Below the pieces are notes generated by a model, which saw only the letters and a list, made by a program, of their open reading frames with translations, did no database searches and was not told the DNA's origin. DNA of 64,000 bases, from the NCBI RefSeq assembly GCF_013179735.1, contig NZ_JABMEG010000001.1, positions 2,480,001-2,544,000 on the forward strand. The letters are read 5' to 3'. Positions 1 through 7,851 of this stretch are shown here, piece by piece (the stretch's first letter is position 1; every line of letters begins with the position of its first letter). Origin of the DNA: Permianibacter fluminis. Its GTDB lineage: Bacteria; Pseudomonadota; Gammaproteobacteria; Enterobacterales; Permianibacteraceae. The position numbers were made by a program, and so were the translations under genes.

Positions 1-520
1 GAACGTTGTCACAACCAATCGAAACGCCCGGTTGTTGTTCCCGCACCGCGCCCCAGAGCACGAAGCGGGTGCCTTGCTCCATCAGCTTTTCCAGCTTGCT
101 GTGGTAATCCATGTAGTCGCCATAGCCGAGCAGGATCAAGCCATCCGCGCGATTGCTGTCTTCGTAATCGGCATGCCAGTCGTCGGACAGTTGCTGGAAA
201 GACACCAGCAGATCGTAATTGCGCAGCGCACAGGCGCGCGTGATCGAACCCAGCATGGACAGAAAAAACGGATTGATATGGGAGTCGTCCGGGGTTGGAT
301 CTTCAAATAGCAGCAGGGCCAGCGTGCCTGATTGCTGGGAACGCAGACTGGAAGCGTTCTTGTCGACTTTGTAATTCAGCTGCCGGGCGATATCGAGAAT
401 GCGCTTGCGGGTTTCCTCACTGACCAGCGGGCTGCCGCGCAGGGCGCGCGACACCGTCGGTTGGGAAACGCCGGCCATATAGGCAATGTCGAATGAGGTC
501 GCTTTTGGTTTGATGCCCAA
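1..520 (-). CDS. LacI/GalR-family transcriptional regulator (partial, C-terminus off left edge)
   Basis: Only the N-terminal 173 residues are in the window; the rest runs off the left edge. A helix-turn-helix lies at about residues 9-28 (SFDIAYMAGVSQPTVSRAL). The hinge segment and the start of a periplasmic-binding-protein-like sensor domain follow (LALLLFEDPT, DGLILLGYGDY). Such proteins are dimeric repressors, usually of sugar uptake or catabolism genes; the effector cannot be told from this part. I start it at TTG 520 because GGAG sits 8 nt upstream and the family-like sequence begins there. No ATG is available in frame. Target genes are not visible, since the neighbour on the right is a metal permease in the same orientation. 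Confidence 0.88.
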   Translation of the reverse strand, partial: MGIKPKATSFDIAYMAGVSQPTVSRALRGSPLVSEETRKRILDIARQLNYKVDKNASSLRSQQSGTLALLLFEDPTPDDSHINPFFLSMLGSITRACALRNYDLLVSFQQLSDDWHADYEDSNRADGLILLGYGDYMDYHSKLEKLMEQGTRFVLWGAVREQQPGVSIGCDNV

Positions 521-683
521 GACTGCTGCTCCGGTTTTGCTGCCGTAATATAACAACAATCCGGTAGGGCATAACCAGCCATTGCATCACGCTTGATGCC
601 AGCCGGGTGCGGGCGCAATCGCCCCTTCAGGTTTGTTCAGAAACTGTCCAGATGAGGCGCGCTACCGGCCATCCAGCCGCGTA

Positions 684-1397
684 TCAATGCCGGTGATGGT
701 CGTGACCGTGCTTGTGGTCATGCTTGTGGTCATGGTTATGCTGATGGTGCTGCTGATTGCCGTGGTCGTGTTGGTGGCCTGAATGGCCAAGCCCGTCGCC
801 GGCATGATCGGCGCGCGGCCGGTGCCGGTGCAGCAGTACATGCAACAGCGCGCCGGCCAGAAAGGCCTGCAAGCCGGCCGACGTGCTCTGGGTCAGTACC
901 GGCACTACCTGCTGGGTCAGGACAAAACCCAGCACGGTCGCCAAGCCCATGGCCATCAGCGTGGCAATGGCCAGTGAACGGCTCAACGCATGCCGAACCA
1001 GCCACCAGATTGCCAGACCCAGCGGCAGCTGGTGTAGCACCACGGCAATGGCCAGCCATTGATCATCCGCGGCCGCCAGCGTGGCGCCATCCATCAGCGA
1101 ATGCACGGCCAGCGCCAAGGCGCCGAGCAACACCGTCAGCGAATGGGTCGGCAGTGCGAGCCGGGAAAATACCTGTTCGATCAAACTGGGCAAGGCCATG
1201 GCAACCACGCCCAACAACGGTCCGACCCAGCCGATTTGCTCGTAGCCTTCGACAAATACCTCGACCAGCACAATCAGCACAATGACGCCGACCAATAAAC
1301 GGTCGAGCGTGTCATGCACGCGCCGCCAGCGATGCAGCAGGCTGTACAGCCATGGAGCAAGACCGAGCGAGACGAGGCTGATGAGCAGGGCAGTCAT
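684..1397 (-). CDS. ZIP-like metal permease with histidine-rich C-terminal tail
   Basis: A 237-residue inner-membrane protein with about seven hydrophobic segments. The fourth and fifth carry HSLMDGA and HQLPLGL, which resemble the paired metal-site motifs (HS..DG and HE.P) of ZIP-family zinc/iron permeases. The last 45 or so residues are extremely rich in His and Asp (runs such as HDHKHDHKHGHDHH). This is a likely metal-buffering or metal-sensing tail, unusual because ZIP proteins normally carry such a stretch in a cytoplasmic loop. The family assignment rests on these motifs and topology, so zinc import (or flux) is an inference. It stands alone between the LacI regulator and the S9 peptidase. 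Confidence 0.75.
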   Translation of the reverse strand: MTALLISLVSLGLAPWLYSLLHRWRRVHDTLDRLLVGVIVLIVLVEVFVEGYEQIGWVGPLLGVVAMALPSLIEQVFSRLALPTHSLTVLLGALALAVHSLMDGATLAAADDQWLAIAVVLHQLPLGLAIWWLVRHALSRSLAIATLMAMGLATVLGFVLTQQVVPVLTQSTSAGLQAFLAGALLHVLLHRHRPRADHAGDGLGHSGHQHDHGNQQHHQHNHDHKHDHKHGHDHHRH

Positions 1398-1499
1398 GAG
1401 AATGGTATCAACCGAAACGGGGCAGGCATTCTAACGGTAAAACACGGCGAGGGTCGTGGCCGTGCTGGCCGACAACCCTCACCATTTGTTGCGCAGCGC

Positions 1500-3542
1500 T
1501 TATTGGGTCCAGCGCTTCATCCAGTCGAATACCGCACCGTGCCATTGCTTGCTGTTCTGCGGTTTGAGAATCCAGTGGTTCTCGTCCGGGAACACCAGCA
1601 GCTCGCTTGGCACGCCGCGCCGTTGCAAGGCGGTGAAGGTGCTCAGCCCTTGCGAGTATGGAACCCGGAAATCCTTCAAGCCGTGGATCACCAGCATCGG
1701 GGTTTTCCAATTGTTGACCTGATGAATCGGGTTGTGTTTTTCGTAGGCTTCCGGATTGCTGAAATGCGGACCGCCGTTTTCCCATTCGGTGAACCACAGT
1801 TCTTCGGTGGTGTAGTACATCGAGCGGGTATCAAAAATGCCGGCATGGTTGATGATGCAGCGGAAACGGTCGCTCCAGTTGCCGGCGATCCAGTTCATCA
1901 TGTAACCGCCGTAAGAACCGCCGAGCGCACAGGCGCGATTGGCATCCATGTAGTCATATTTGCCGACGGCGGCATCAAAGCCTTTTTGCAAATCTTCAAA
2001 CGGCTTACCGCCCCAGTCGAGGCTGATGGCATCGGTAAACGCCTGGCCATAACCGGTCGAACCGTGGAAGTCGATCATGATGACCGCATAGCCCTGGCCG
2101 GCGAAAGCCTCGGCGTTCCAGCGGTAATGGAAATGATCGCCAAAGCTGCCTTGCGGGCCGCCATGAACGAGGAAGGCAATCGGGTATTTCTTGCCTTGTT
2201 CGTAATTGGCCGGCTTCAGCGCGTAACCGAACACGGTGTCGTTGTTGGCGCCCTTGAAGCTGAACTGCTCGTAGTCACCGAAGCTGATGTTGCGCAGCTT
2301 TTCCGTGTTGAACGTGGTCAGCTGGCTGGCTTTGCCACCGCCGGCTGCCACTTTGAACAACTCGGCCGGATGCTTCAGATCATCGTAGCTATAGACAATA
2401 TCGCTGCCGGCAAAATCAAAATCACCGACCGTGCCTTTGCTGACCACTCGCGACCATTTGCCCGAGCCGACATTGACGGCAAACAGGCTGTGCTGGCCAT
2501 TGTCATCGCCGGTACCGTACAGGGTTTTGCTGTCGGCGCTCCACTTCAACGAACCCAGCGAGCGATCAAACCCGGCGCTCAAATCGCGCACGTCACCGCT
2601 CTTGCGATCGCGCAGCATCACGCTGAGTTTGTCGGCTTCGAAGCCGGGCCGGGCCATGGCGAGCCAGGCCAGATAGCGGCCGTCGGGCGAAACGGTGGGT
2701 ACTGAATCGGTGGCCAGATTTTTCGGGGTCACATTCTTCAGCTCACCGCCGGTCGCCGCCACTTCATAGATATCGTGATTGGTCGACCAGGATTCGGACA
2801 CGCCTTTGACCCGAGCCTGAAAATACACAGTCTTGCCGTCCGGGCTGAAGTTGAATTCCTCATCTCCGCCATACGGTTTCGACGGGACATCGGCATCCAG
2901 TTTTGACAGCAGCAACGGTGCATTCGCGACCTTGTTGCCATTGAGGCCATCGATAAACAGGCTGTTCAGGTGGCCGTTGTCCCAGGTATCCCAGTGCCGG
3001 ACAAACAGGCGCTCGTGCATTTCGCCGCTGCCCTGTTTGGTTTTGCCATCGCGCTCGGCGGTGCATGCCAAGGTAGCGCAATCGGCAAACACTTCGAAAC
3101 TGAGCAAGACATTCTTGTTGTCCGGCGCCAGTTTGTAAGCGTTGATATCGAGCGGGTAACTCGACACCTGTTCGGCCTCACCGCCGTTGATGGCAATGCG
3201 CCAGAGCTGGCTGCTGCCACTGCGCGACGACAGGAAATACACGCTGCGACCATCGCTCGACCATTGCGGGCTGCTGTCGCCGGCTTCGTGAGTGGTCAGG
3301 CGCCGGGCCGGCTCATTGCCGGCAACGCTGCGCAGCCACAAATCGGTGCGACTTTTGTTGGCCGCGACATCTGGCGTGCTGACGCTGAACACAATGGTTT
3401 TGCCATCCGGGGATACCACCGGCGCGCCGACGCGATGAAAGCTCAGCAGATCATCAACACTGAACGGGGCGGCCTGCGCGGGCATTGCGGCGGCGGCGCC
3501 GAGCAGGCTGCTGGCCATCAGCAGCGTGGAAAGTTTGAACAT
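1500..3542 (-). CDS. Secreted S9-family (prolyl oligopeptidase-type) serine peptidase
   Basis: A 680-residue peptidase with a signal peptide (MFKLSTLLMASSLLGAAAAM, cut after AQA), so it probably acts in the periplasm or outside the cell. Residues about 30-420 show beta-propeller features (VSPDGKTIVFSV, WSSDGRSVYFLSS, FSPDGKTVYFQAR), the gating domain of the DPP4/S9 fold. The C-terminal alpha/beta-hydrolase domain carries the nucleophile in GGSYGG (Ser543), with Asp624 in HGLKDFRV and His656 in DENHWIL. The spacing fits the S9 triad. I start at ATG 3542, where AAAGGAG lies 5 nt upstream; a longer in-frame start at 3677 would run through a tandem-repeat leader and lacks a signal peptide. Likely role: clipping short peptides for nutrition. 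Confidence 0.93.
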   Translation of the reverse strand: MFKLSTLLMASSLLGAAAAMPAQAAPFSVDDLLSFHRVGAPVVSPDGKTIVFSVSTPDVAANKSRTDLWLRSVAGNEPARRLTTHEAGDSSPQWSSDGRSVYFLSSRSGSSQLWRIAINGGEAEQVSSYPLDINAYKLAPDNKNVLLSFEVFADCATLACTAERDGKTKQGSGEMHERLFVRHWDTWDNGHLNSLFIDGLNGNKVANAPLLLSKLDADVPSKPYGGDEEFNFSPDGKTVYFQARVKGVSESWSTNHDIYEVAATGGELKNVTPKNLATDSVPTVSPDGRYLAWLAMARPGFEADKLSVMLRDRKSGDVRDLSAGFDRSLGSLKWSADSKTLYGTGDDNGQHSLFAVNVGSGKWSRVVSKGTVGDFDFAGSDIVYSYDDLKHPAELFKVAAGGGKASQLTTFNTEKLRNISFGDYEQFSFKGANNDTVFGYALKPANYEQGKKYPIAFLVHGGPQGSFGDHFHYRWNAEAFAGQGYAVIMIDFHGSTGYGQAFTDAISLDWGGKPFEDLQKGFDAAVGKYDYMDANRACALGGSYGGYMMNWIAGNWSDRFRCIINHAGIFDTRSMYYTTEELWFTEWENGGPHFSNPEAYEKHNPIHQVNNWKTPMLVIHGLKDFRVPYSQGLSTFTALQRRGVPSELLVFPDENHWILKPQNSKQWHGAVFDWMKRWTQ

Positions 3543-3849
3543 GACGTCTCCTTTGGCAAAGACAGATATGGCAACAAGCGATTTCGCAAAACCGCTTCTG
3601 GAAGCTGGATGTGTCAGGGGCAAGCCATATTGCGGGCAAGCCATATTACGGATTGGCCATGTTTTGGGGCAGGCCATGTTATGGGTAGGCCATGTTAGGG
3701 GCAGCGGGACCGGCTCTCAAGCCCTCGCGTGGCCGCCATGACCGTGGTTTCTGCCTGGCAAAAAGCCATACAACAGCGCTGACCGAGCTGCCGGCACTGG
3801 CCTTGCGATACAATGACCGCCCAATTCGCTGCCCGTTGTCCCGACCGTC
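3543..3849. other. Divergent intergenic region with a degenerate tandem array
   Basis: This 307-nt gap separates the S9 peptidase (minus) from the QueD-like gene (plus). It holds the ribosome binding site of the peptidase next to position 3542 and a five-unit tandem array at 3617-3699. A TACAAT hexamer at 3809-3814 could be a -10 for the plus-strand gene, but I see no convincing -35. No gene is supported here. Confidence 0.6.
3617..3699. repeat. Degenerate tandem array, five units of 16-17 nt
   Basis: Five consecutive units share the core GGCAnGCCATrTT, at 3617-3633, 3634-3650, 3651-3666, 3667-3683 and 3684-3699. The first two are nearly identical and the last three have drifted. The array lies in the leader of the S9 peptidase, 75-157 nt before its start codon. 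It is private: I do not see this unit elsewhere in the window. Confidence 0.85.
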
Positions 3850-4710
3850 ATGGCCACCCTGTTTGTAGACCAGCTCACTGTCATCGATTGCTCCGTGCTG
3901 AGCCCGGACCATGGTCTGGTTGGTGAGAGCTGGATTGTCGATATCGAGCTGACCGGGCCGCTTGATGACCAAGGCATGGTGCTGGATTTCAGTGCGGTAA
4001 AAAAACAGATCAAGCATGCGATTGACGCCTTGGTGGATCACCGATTGCTGGTGCCGCTGCGTCATGCCGGCTTGCACGTTGCCGAAAAAGGCGAGCGGCT
4101 GGAACTGAGCTTTCGCGATCACCGGAACCAACTGTGGCAACACGGTTCGCCGTTGTTCGCGGTGTGCGGCATTCCGGTCAAAGCGGTGACGCCGGAAACC
4201 CTGGCGCCGTGGTTACAGCAACAGGTGCAGGCGCGTCTCGCCGATGGCATGCAATTGCAACTGCGATTGCGACCGGAGCGGATCGACGGCGCGCATTACC
4301 GGTACAGCCATGGCCTGCAGCAGCACGATGGCGCCTGTCAGCGCATCGCGCATGGTCATCGTTCCCGGCTGGAAGTGCAGCTCGGTGCGCAGCGCTCTGC
4401 GGAATGGGAACAGCGCTGGGCCGAACGCTTTCACGATATCTATCTGGTTACCCGCAGCCATATCGAAACCGAAACGGTGGACAACCACGCTGGCACCGTG
4501 ACGCCGATGTTGAATCTGCGGTACCGCTCGCGCGAAGGCGAGTACACCTTGCGGCTACCGAAAGCGCGCTGCCATGTCTTGGACGGTGAAACCACGGTCG
4601 AGCAAATCGCGGCCTATCTGGCGCAGCAAACCAAGCAGGAATCCGGCGCCGCACAGGTGCGGGTCCGGGCGTTTGAAGGCGTCCAGAAAGGCGCGTTGGC
4701 GGACGCATGA
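3850..4710 (+). CDS. 6-carboxytetrahydropterin synthase (QueD/PTPS)-like protein lacking the zinc ligands
   Basis: A 286-residue, two-lobed relative of the QueD/6-pyruvoyl-tetrahydropterin synthase fold. The first lobe keeps the family frame ([19 protein letters not shown], then LVDHRLLVP, matching the DF..LK and LDH of QueD). The three zinc-binding histidines of true QueD (AAH and HGH) are replaced by IDCS and GES. It is over twice the length of a usual QueD (about 120 residues), and its second half ([29 protein letters not shown]) repeats the fold pattern. Long versions of this kind are known in marine gammaproteobacteria. Without the zinc site, preQ0 synthesis is doubtful. It overlaps yidD by four bases (ATGA), so the two are translationally coupled. 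Confidence 0.75.
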   Translation: MATLFVDQLTVIDCSVLSPDHGLVGESWIVDIELTGPLDDQGMVLDFSAVKKQIKHAIDALVDHRLLVPLRHAGLHVAEKGERLELSFRDHRNQLWQHGSPLFAVCGIPVKAVTPETLAPWLQQQVQARLADGMQLQLRLRPERIDGAHYRYSHGLQQHDGACQRIAHGHRSRLEVQLGAQRSAEWEQRWAERFHDIYLVTRSHIETETVDNHAGTVTPMLNLRYRSREGEYTLRLPKARCHVLDGETTVEQIAAYLAQQTKQESGAAQVRVRAFEGVQKGALADA

Positions 4711-4997
4711 ACAGCGTTGGTGATCGGGGTGGATTGTGGCAGCGATTGTGGCGCTGGCTGCGGCATTGGCTGGAGCGTGGCGTAACGGCTTTGCTGCTGC
4801 TGCTGATCCAGCTCTATCGCTGGCTATTGAGCCCGTTCATCGGCGGGCAATGTCGTTTCTATCCCACCTGTTCCCGCTACGCCCGGGAAGCGATCACACT
4901 GCATGGACCCTGGCGCGGCAGCGTGTTGGCCGTCAAACGAATTGGTCGCTGCCATCCCTTGCATCCGGGCGGTAATGATCCGGTGCCGCCGGTCTGA
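4707..4997 (+). CDS. yidD: Membrane protein insertion efficiency factor YidD
   Basis: A 96-residue YidD: an amphipathic or hydrophobic N-terminal helix ([17 protein letters not shown]), then the family signature [15 protein letters not shown] around residues 48-62, and [16 protein letters not shown]. YidD helps the YidC insertase place proteins in the inner membrane, and it usually sits in rpmH-rnpA-yidD-yidC. Here it is instead coupled through an ATGA overlap to the QueD-like gene, away from any rpmH or yidC in this window. The N-terminal extension of about 25 residues before the helix is longer than in E. coli. Function in insertion is known for the family; the link to the upstream gene is only positional. 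Confidence 0.93.
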   Translation: MNSVGDRGGLWQRLWRWLRHWLERGVTALLLLLIQLYRWLLSPFIGGQCRFYPTCSRYAREAITLHGPWRGSVLAVKRIGRCHPLHPGGNDPVPPV

Positions 4998-5058
4998 GCG
5001 TGACTGCAATTTGCTGCAACAGCTCGGTTACCGGAAATGCAATGTCTGAAAGCGGAAT

Positions 5059-5883
5059 TCAGCGTTGCAGCGCGCGAATCTGCATGTCGCCTTGCAATTC
5101 CCCGTCTTCGAACTGCTGGAGGCGGACCGGAATGTAATTCAGCGAGGGCGCGAACCAGGAAATGGTTTGCCGATCATCACCGGGCTCGCGAATGCGCTCG
5201 ACGCGCAGCACGGCCAGTCTGCCGAGCGCCGTGTCCAGCGTTTCTTCTTTGGTGACCGCGTAGTGATAGTCACGAACTCTGCCGTTTTTACTGACGGCGT
5301 AGTGGACGTCGCGAATGCCGGCCGCCAGATCTTGTTGCAGCGCCAGCAAATGACTTTGCAAATCCTGGGTGCCGGGCGTCAGGGCCGTTGACCAGGATTT
5401 TTTGCCGCGCGTGCCGCTATCGAGCAATTGTTGCCAGTCGAATTGTTGCCGGGTCACTTCGGCTTTGCCGGGACGTTTGCTTTCTTTTTCAAATTGCAGC
5501 GGTTGTGGCTTGCCATTGAGCCAGCGGAACTGGCTTTGCTCACGATCGGAAAAATGAAAGAAATACAGTCGGGCTTCCGATGCGGTCTGGTATTGCCAAC
5601 GATTGTCGGGCAGTGCGGTCAGGCTGATGGTGGCTTGGCCGACGTTGTCCTCGTCGCGGAACAAGTCATATTGCGCGGTAAACGGTGCGACGGTGGCCGG
5701 ATTCGCCGCGACCGGTTCGCTGGCGACGGCACGATTGAGCCCGGCGATATTCAGCATCACGGCAAGCAGCAGCGCCGCGCCGAAGTTTGCGACCGTTCTG
5801 CCGGCTCTCGATCTACCAGCTGTCAATCTACCGGATGTCGATCTACCGGATATCGGTCTACGAAAACATTGCGCGAATTTCAT
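5059..5883 (-). CDS. DUF3108 domain-containing exported protein
   Basis: A 274-residue exported protein of the DUF3108 family, function unknown, conserved directly downstream of purN in many gammaproteobacteria. The start at ATG 5883 overlaps the purN stop by ATGA. The mature part begins after a hydrophobic stretch (GAALLLAVMLNIAGLNRAVA, cut near residue 49) and runs from FTAQYDLFRD to the end with family features (DNRWQYQT, TISWFAP, YIPVRL). The n-region of the signal peptide is unusually long and basic. It consists of a five-residue repeat (ISGRS, TSGRL, TAGRS, RAGR) encoded by an in-frame 15-bp tandem array at 5810-5861. It is probably periplasmic or envelope-associated. Confidence 0.88.
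   Translation of the reverse strand: MKFAQCFRRPISGRSTSGRLTAGRSRAGRTVANFGAALLLAVMLNIAGLNRAVASEPVAANPATVAPFTAQYDLFRDEDNVGQATISLTALPDNRWQYQTASEARLYFFHFSDREQSQFRWLNGKPQPLQFEKESKRPGKAEVTRQQFDWQQLLDSGTRGKKSWSTALTPGTQDLQSHLLALQQDLAAGIRDVHYAVSKNGRVRDYHYAVTKEETLDTALGRLAVLRVERIREPGDDRQTISWFAPSLNYIPVRLQQFEDGELQGDMQIRALQR
5810..5861. repeat. 15-bp tandem array inside the DUF3108 signal-peptide coding region
   Basis: Three 15-nt units (5810-5824, 5825-5839, 5840-5854; consensus GATCTACCGGATGTC) and a 7-nt remnant. Because 15 is a multiple of three, each unit adds five residues (TSGRS-like) without a frameshift, lengthening the basic n-region of the signal peptide. Confidence 0.9.
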
Positions 5884-6515
5884 AGCTGTACCGGTTGCTC
5901 CAGCGGGTGTTGGTCCAGCACGGCCTGACCGTTGGCATAACGCAGTCGGCCGGCGGCATACCAAGCTATGACCTGCTGATACAGCGCGTGTTCCAGTGGG
6001 TGCACACGGCTGGCCAGCGTTTGTGCAGTGTCGTCAGCCAGCACCGGACAGCGGCTTTGCGCGATCAAGGGGCCGCCGTCGAGATCGGCGGTGACAAAAT
6101 GGATGGTGCAACCGTGTTCGGCATCACCGGCATCGAGCGCCCGTTGGTGGGTGTGCAGACCCGGATACAGCGGCAACAGTGACGGGTGGATGTTCAGCAT
6201 CCGGCCAGCATAGGCGGCAACCAGCTCCGCGCTCAGAATGCGCATGAAGCCGGCGAGTACCACCAAATCGGCATCGAATTGCTGCATGCGCTGCAACAGC
6301 GCGGCATCGAAGTCGGCCCGACTGGCGTAGGTTTTGTGATCGACAACGGCAGTTGGAATGCCGACTCGCTTGGCCCGTTCCAGACCAAACGCATCGGGCA
6401 CATTGCTGATGACGCCAACGATGTCAGCGTTCAGTTGGCCGCTGGCACAGGCATCGATGAGTGCTTGCAGATTGGAGCCGTTGCCGGAAATCAGGACGAG
6501 CAGTTTGCAGGTCAT
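5880..6515 (-). CDS. purN: Phosphoribosylglycinamide formyltransferase PurN
   Basis: A 211-residue enzyme that transfers a formyl group from 10-formyl-THF to GAR, the third step of purine synthesis. Seen: the N-terminal ISGNGSNLQALID loop that binds the phosphoribosyl moiety, the folate/catalytic segment NIHPSLLPLYPG, and IHFVTADLDGGPLI with the catalytic Asp. The length matches E. coli PurN (212). ATG 6515 begins the typical MTCKLLVLISGNG. An upstream in-frame start at 6617 would add 34 residues translated from a hairpin, and I reject it. It lies 114 nt downstream of purM with a strong hairpin between them, and overlaps DUF3108 by ATGA. Confidence 0.96.
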   Translation of the reverse strand: MTCKLLVLISGNGSNLQALIDACASGQLNADIVGVISNVPDAFGLERAKRVGIPTAVVDHKTYASRADFDAALLQRMQQFDADLVVLAGFMRILSAELVAAYAGRMLNIHPSLLPLYPGLHTHQRALDAGDAEHGCTIHFVTADLDGGPLIAQSRCPVLADDTAQTLASRVHPLEHALYQQVIAWYAAGRLRYANGQAVLDQHPLEQPVQL

Positions 6516-6584
6516 GCGAGCATCAGTCAGCGAGAGCGGAGAAACGGAGCCGGTAGCGACGGTAGTCGCCACTGCCATGACGGC

Positions 6585-6622
6585 GCGAGGTGGAGTGCCG
6601 AACGCTCGGCGTTCCACCTCGC
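6585..6622. repeat. Strong inverted repeat between purM and purN
   Basis: Two 17-nt arms (6585-6601 and 6606-6622) pair with two mismatches around the loop ACGC, giving a GC-rich hairpin in the 114-nt purM-purN spacer. No T-run follows on the minus strand, so it is not a classical terminator. It could set the relative expression of purM and purN by stabilising mRNA ends or by partial attenuation. Confidence 0.75.
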
Positions 6623-6629
6623 ACGGGAT

Positions 6630-7670
6630 TCAGACCAGTTCGACAAACGGCTCGGCATCGTTGCCGGTGCTGGCGATGTGACCGATCTGATGCACGGTTT
6701 CACCCATGCTGCGCAGCAGGCTGGTGGCGGTGTCGACCGCGTCGGCCGGGAGCGCGATGACCATGCCGATACCGCAGTTGAAGGTGCGGTACATTTCGCG
6801 GTGCTCGACGCCACCGTTTTCCTGCAGCCACTTGAAGACCGGCGGCAAATCCCAGGCCTTGATCACAGCCTTGGTGCTGTTCGGCAACACCCGCGGCACA
6901 TTCTCGGTGACGCCGCCACCAGTGATATGGGCGAGCGCGTGCACATCGACCTGCTTCATCAGCGACAGCACGGTCTTGACGTAAATGCGGGTCGGTTCCA
7001 TCAGCGCATCGGCGAGCGTGCGATCACCGACTTTCTGGTTCAGATCAGCTTTGCTGACTTCGATGATTTTGCGAATGAGCGAGTAACCGTTCGAGTGCGG
7101 GCCACTGGAGGCGAGACCGAGCAGCACATCGCCAACGCGGACGCCGCTGCCGTCGATCATTTTCGATTTTTCGACGATGCCAACCGCGAAGCCGGCCAGA
7201 TCGTAATCACCGGCGTGGTACATGCCCGGCATCTCGGCAGTTTCACCGCCGACCAGCGCGCAGCCAGCGAGCTCGCAGCCCTTGCCGATGCCGCCGACCA
7301 CCGACGCCGCGACATCAACGTCGAGCTTGCCGGTGGCGTAGTAATCGAGGAAGAAGAACGGTTCGGCGCCTTGCACGACGATGTCGTTGACGCACATCGC
7401 AACCAGATCGATACCGACCGTGTCGTGACGCTTCAAATCAATGGCCAGACGCAGCTTGGTGCCGACGCCGTCAGTGCCGGACACCAGCACCGGCTCTTTG
7501 TAGCCGGTCGGCAGCGCGACCAGCGAGCCAAAACCGCCCAGACCTGCCAGCACTTCCGGCCGACGGGTGCGCTGGGCCACGGATTTGATCCGCTCGACCA
7601 GGGCATCGCCTGCTTCGATATCAACACCGGCATCTTTATAGGACAGGGAAGGCTTGTTCGGGCTGGTCAT
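6630..7670 (-). CDS. purM: Phosphoribosylformylglycinamidine cyclo-ligase PurM (AIR synthetase)
   Basis: A 346-residue enzyme (E. coli: 345) that closes the imidazole ring of AIR from FGAM with ATP in purine synthesis. Seen: [66 protein letters not shown] and [13 protein letters not shown], all hallmarks of the AIR synthetase fold. I use ATG 7670; a TTG at 7682 would add only four residues. First gene of purM-purN-DUF3108 on the minus strand. In related genomes it is divergent from DUF2066, but here a hydrolase gene has been placed between them. Confidence 0.97.
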   Translation of the reverse strand: MTSPNKPSLSYKDAGVDIEAGDALVERIKSVAQRTRRPEVLAGLGGFGSLVALPTGYKEPVLVSGTDGVGTKLRLAIDLKRHDTVGIDLVAMCVNDIVVQGAEPFFFLDYYATGKLDVDVAASVVGGIGKGCELAGCALVGGETAEMPGMYHAGDYDLAGFAVGIVEKSKMIDGSGVRVGDVLLGLASSGPHSNGYSLIRKIIEVSKADLNQKVGDRTLADALMEPTRIYVKTVLSLMKQVDVHALAHITGGGVTENVPRVLPNSTKAVIKAWDLPPVFKWLQENGGVEHREMYRTFNCGIGMVIALPADAVDTATSLLRSMGETVHQIGHIASTGNDAEPFVELV

Positions 7671-7851
7671 GACGGTTTCCAAGGAACCTGTGTGGAAAGG
7701 CGCAAATGAGGGGCGCAGATTCTACCGGTTCAGGGCGTGGCTGTCATGAAATGGCGGGCTAGCGCGGTGCTTTTCGCCGCCCTGCCAAAACCGCCATCCG
7801 CCGGGCTGACAAGAGCGGCCGGGGTCGCTGACCGGCCATGGTGCAAGCCGG

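Noticed and set aside
1314-2705. A 463-codon plus-strand open frame
   Set aside because: It lies antisense to the ZIP-like and S9 peptidase genes, both of which have clear family motifs; the frame reads as low-complexity shadow sequence common in high-GC DNA.
3543-3677. N-terminal extension of the S9 peptidase
   Set aside because: It would translate the tandem array and bury the signal peptide; the internal ATG at 3542 has a strong ribosome binding site.
6516-6617. N-terminal extension of PurN from 6617
   Set aside because: The added 34 residues come from the intergenic hairpin and are absent from PurN proteins.
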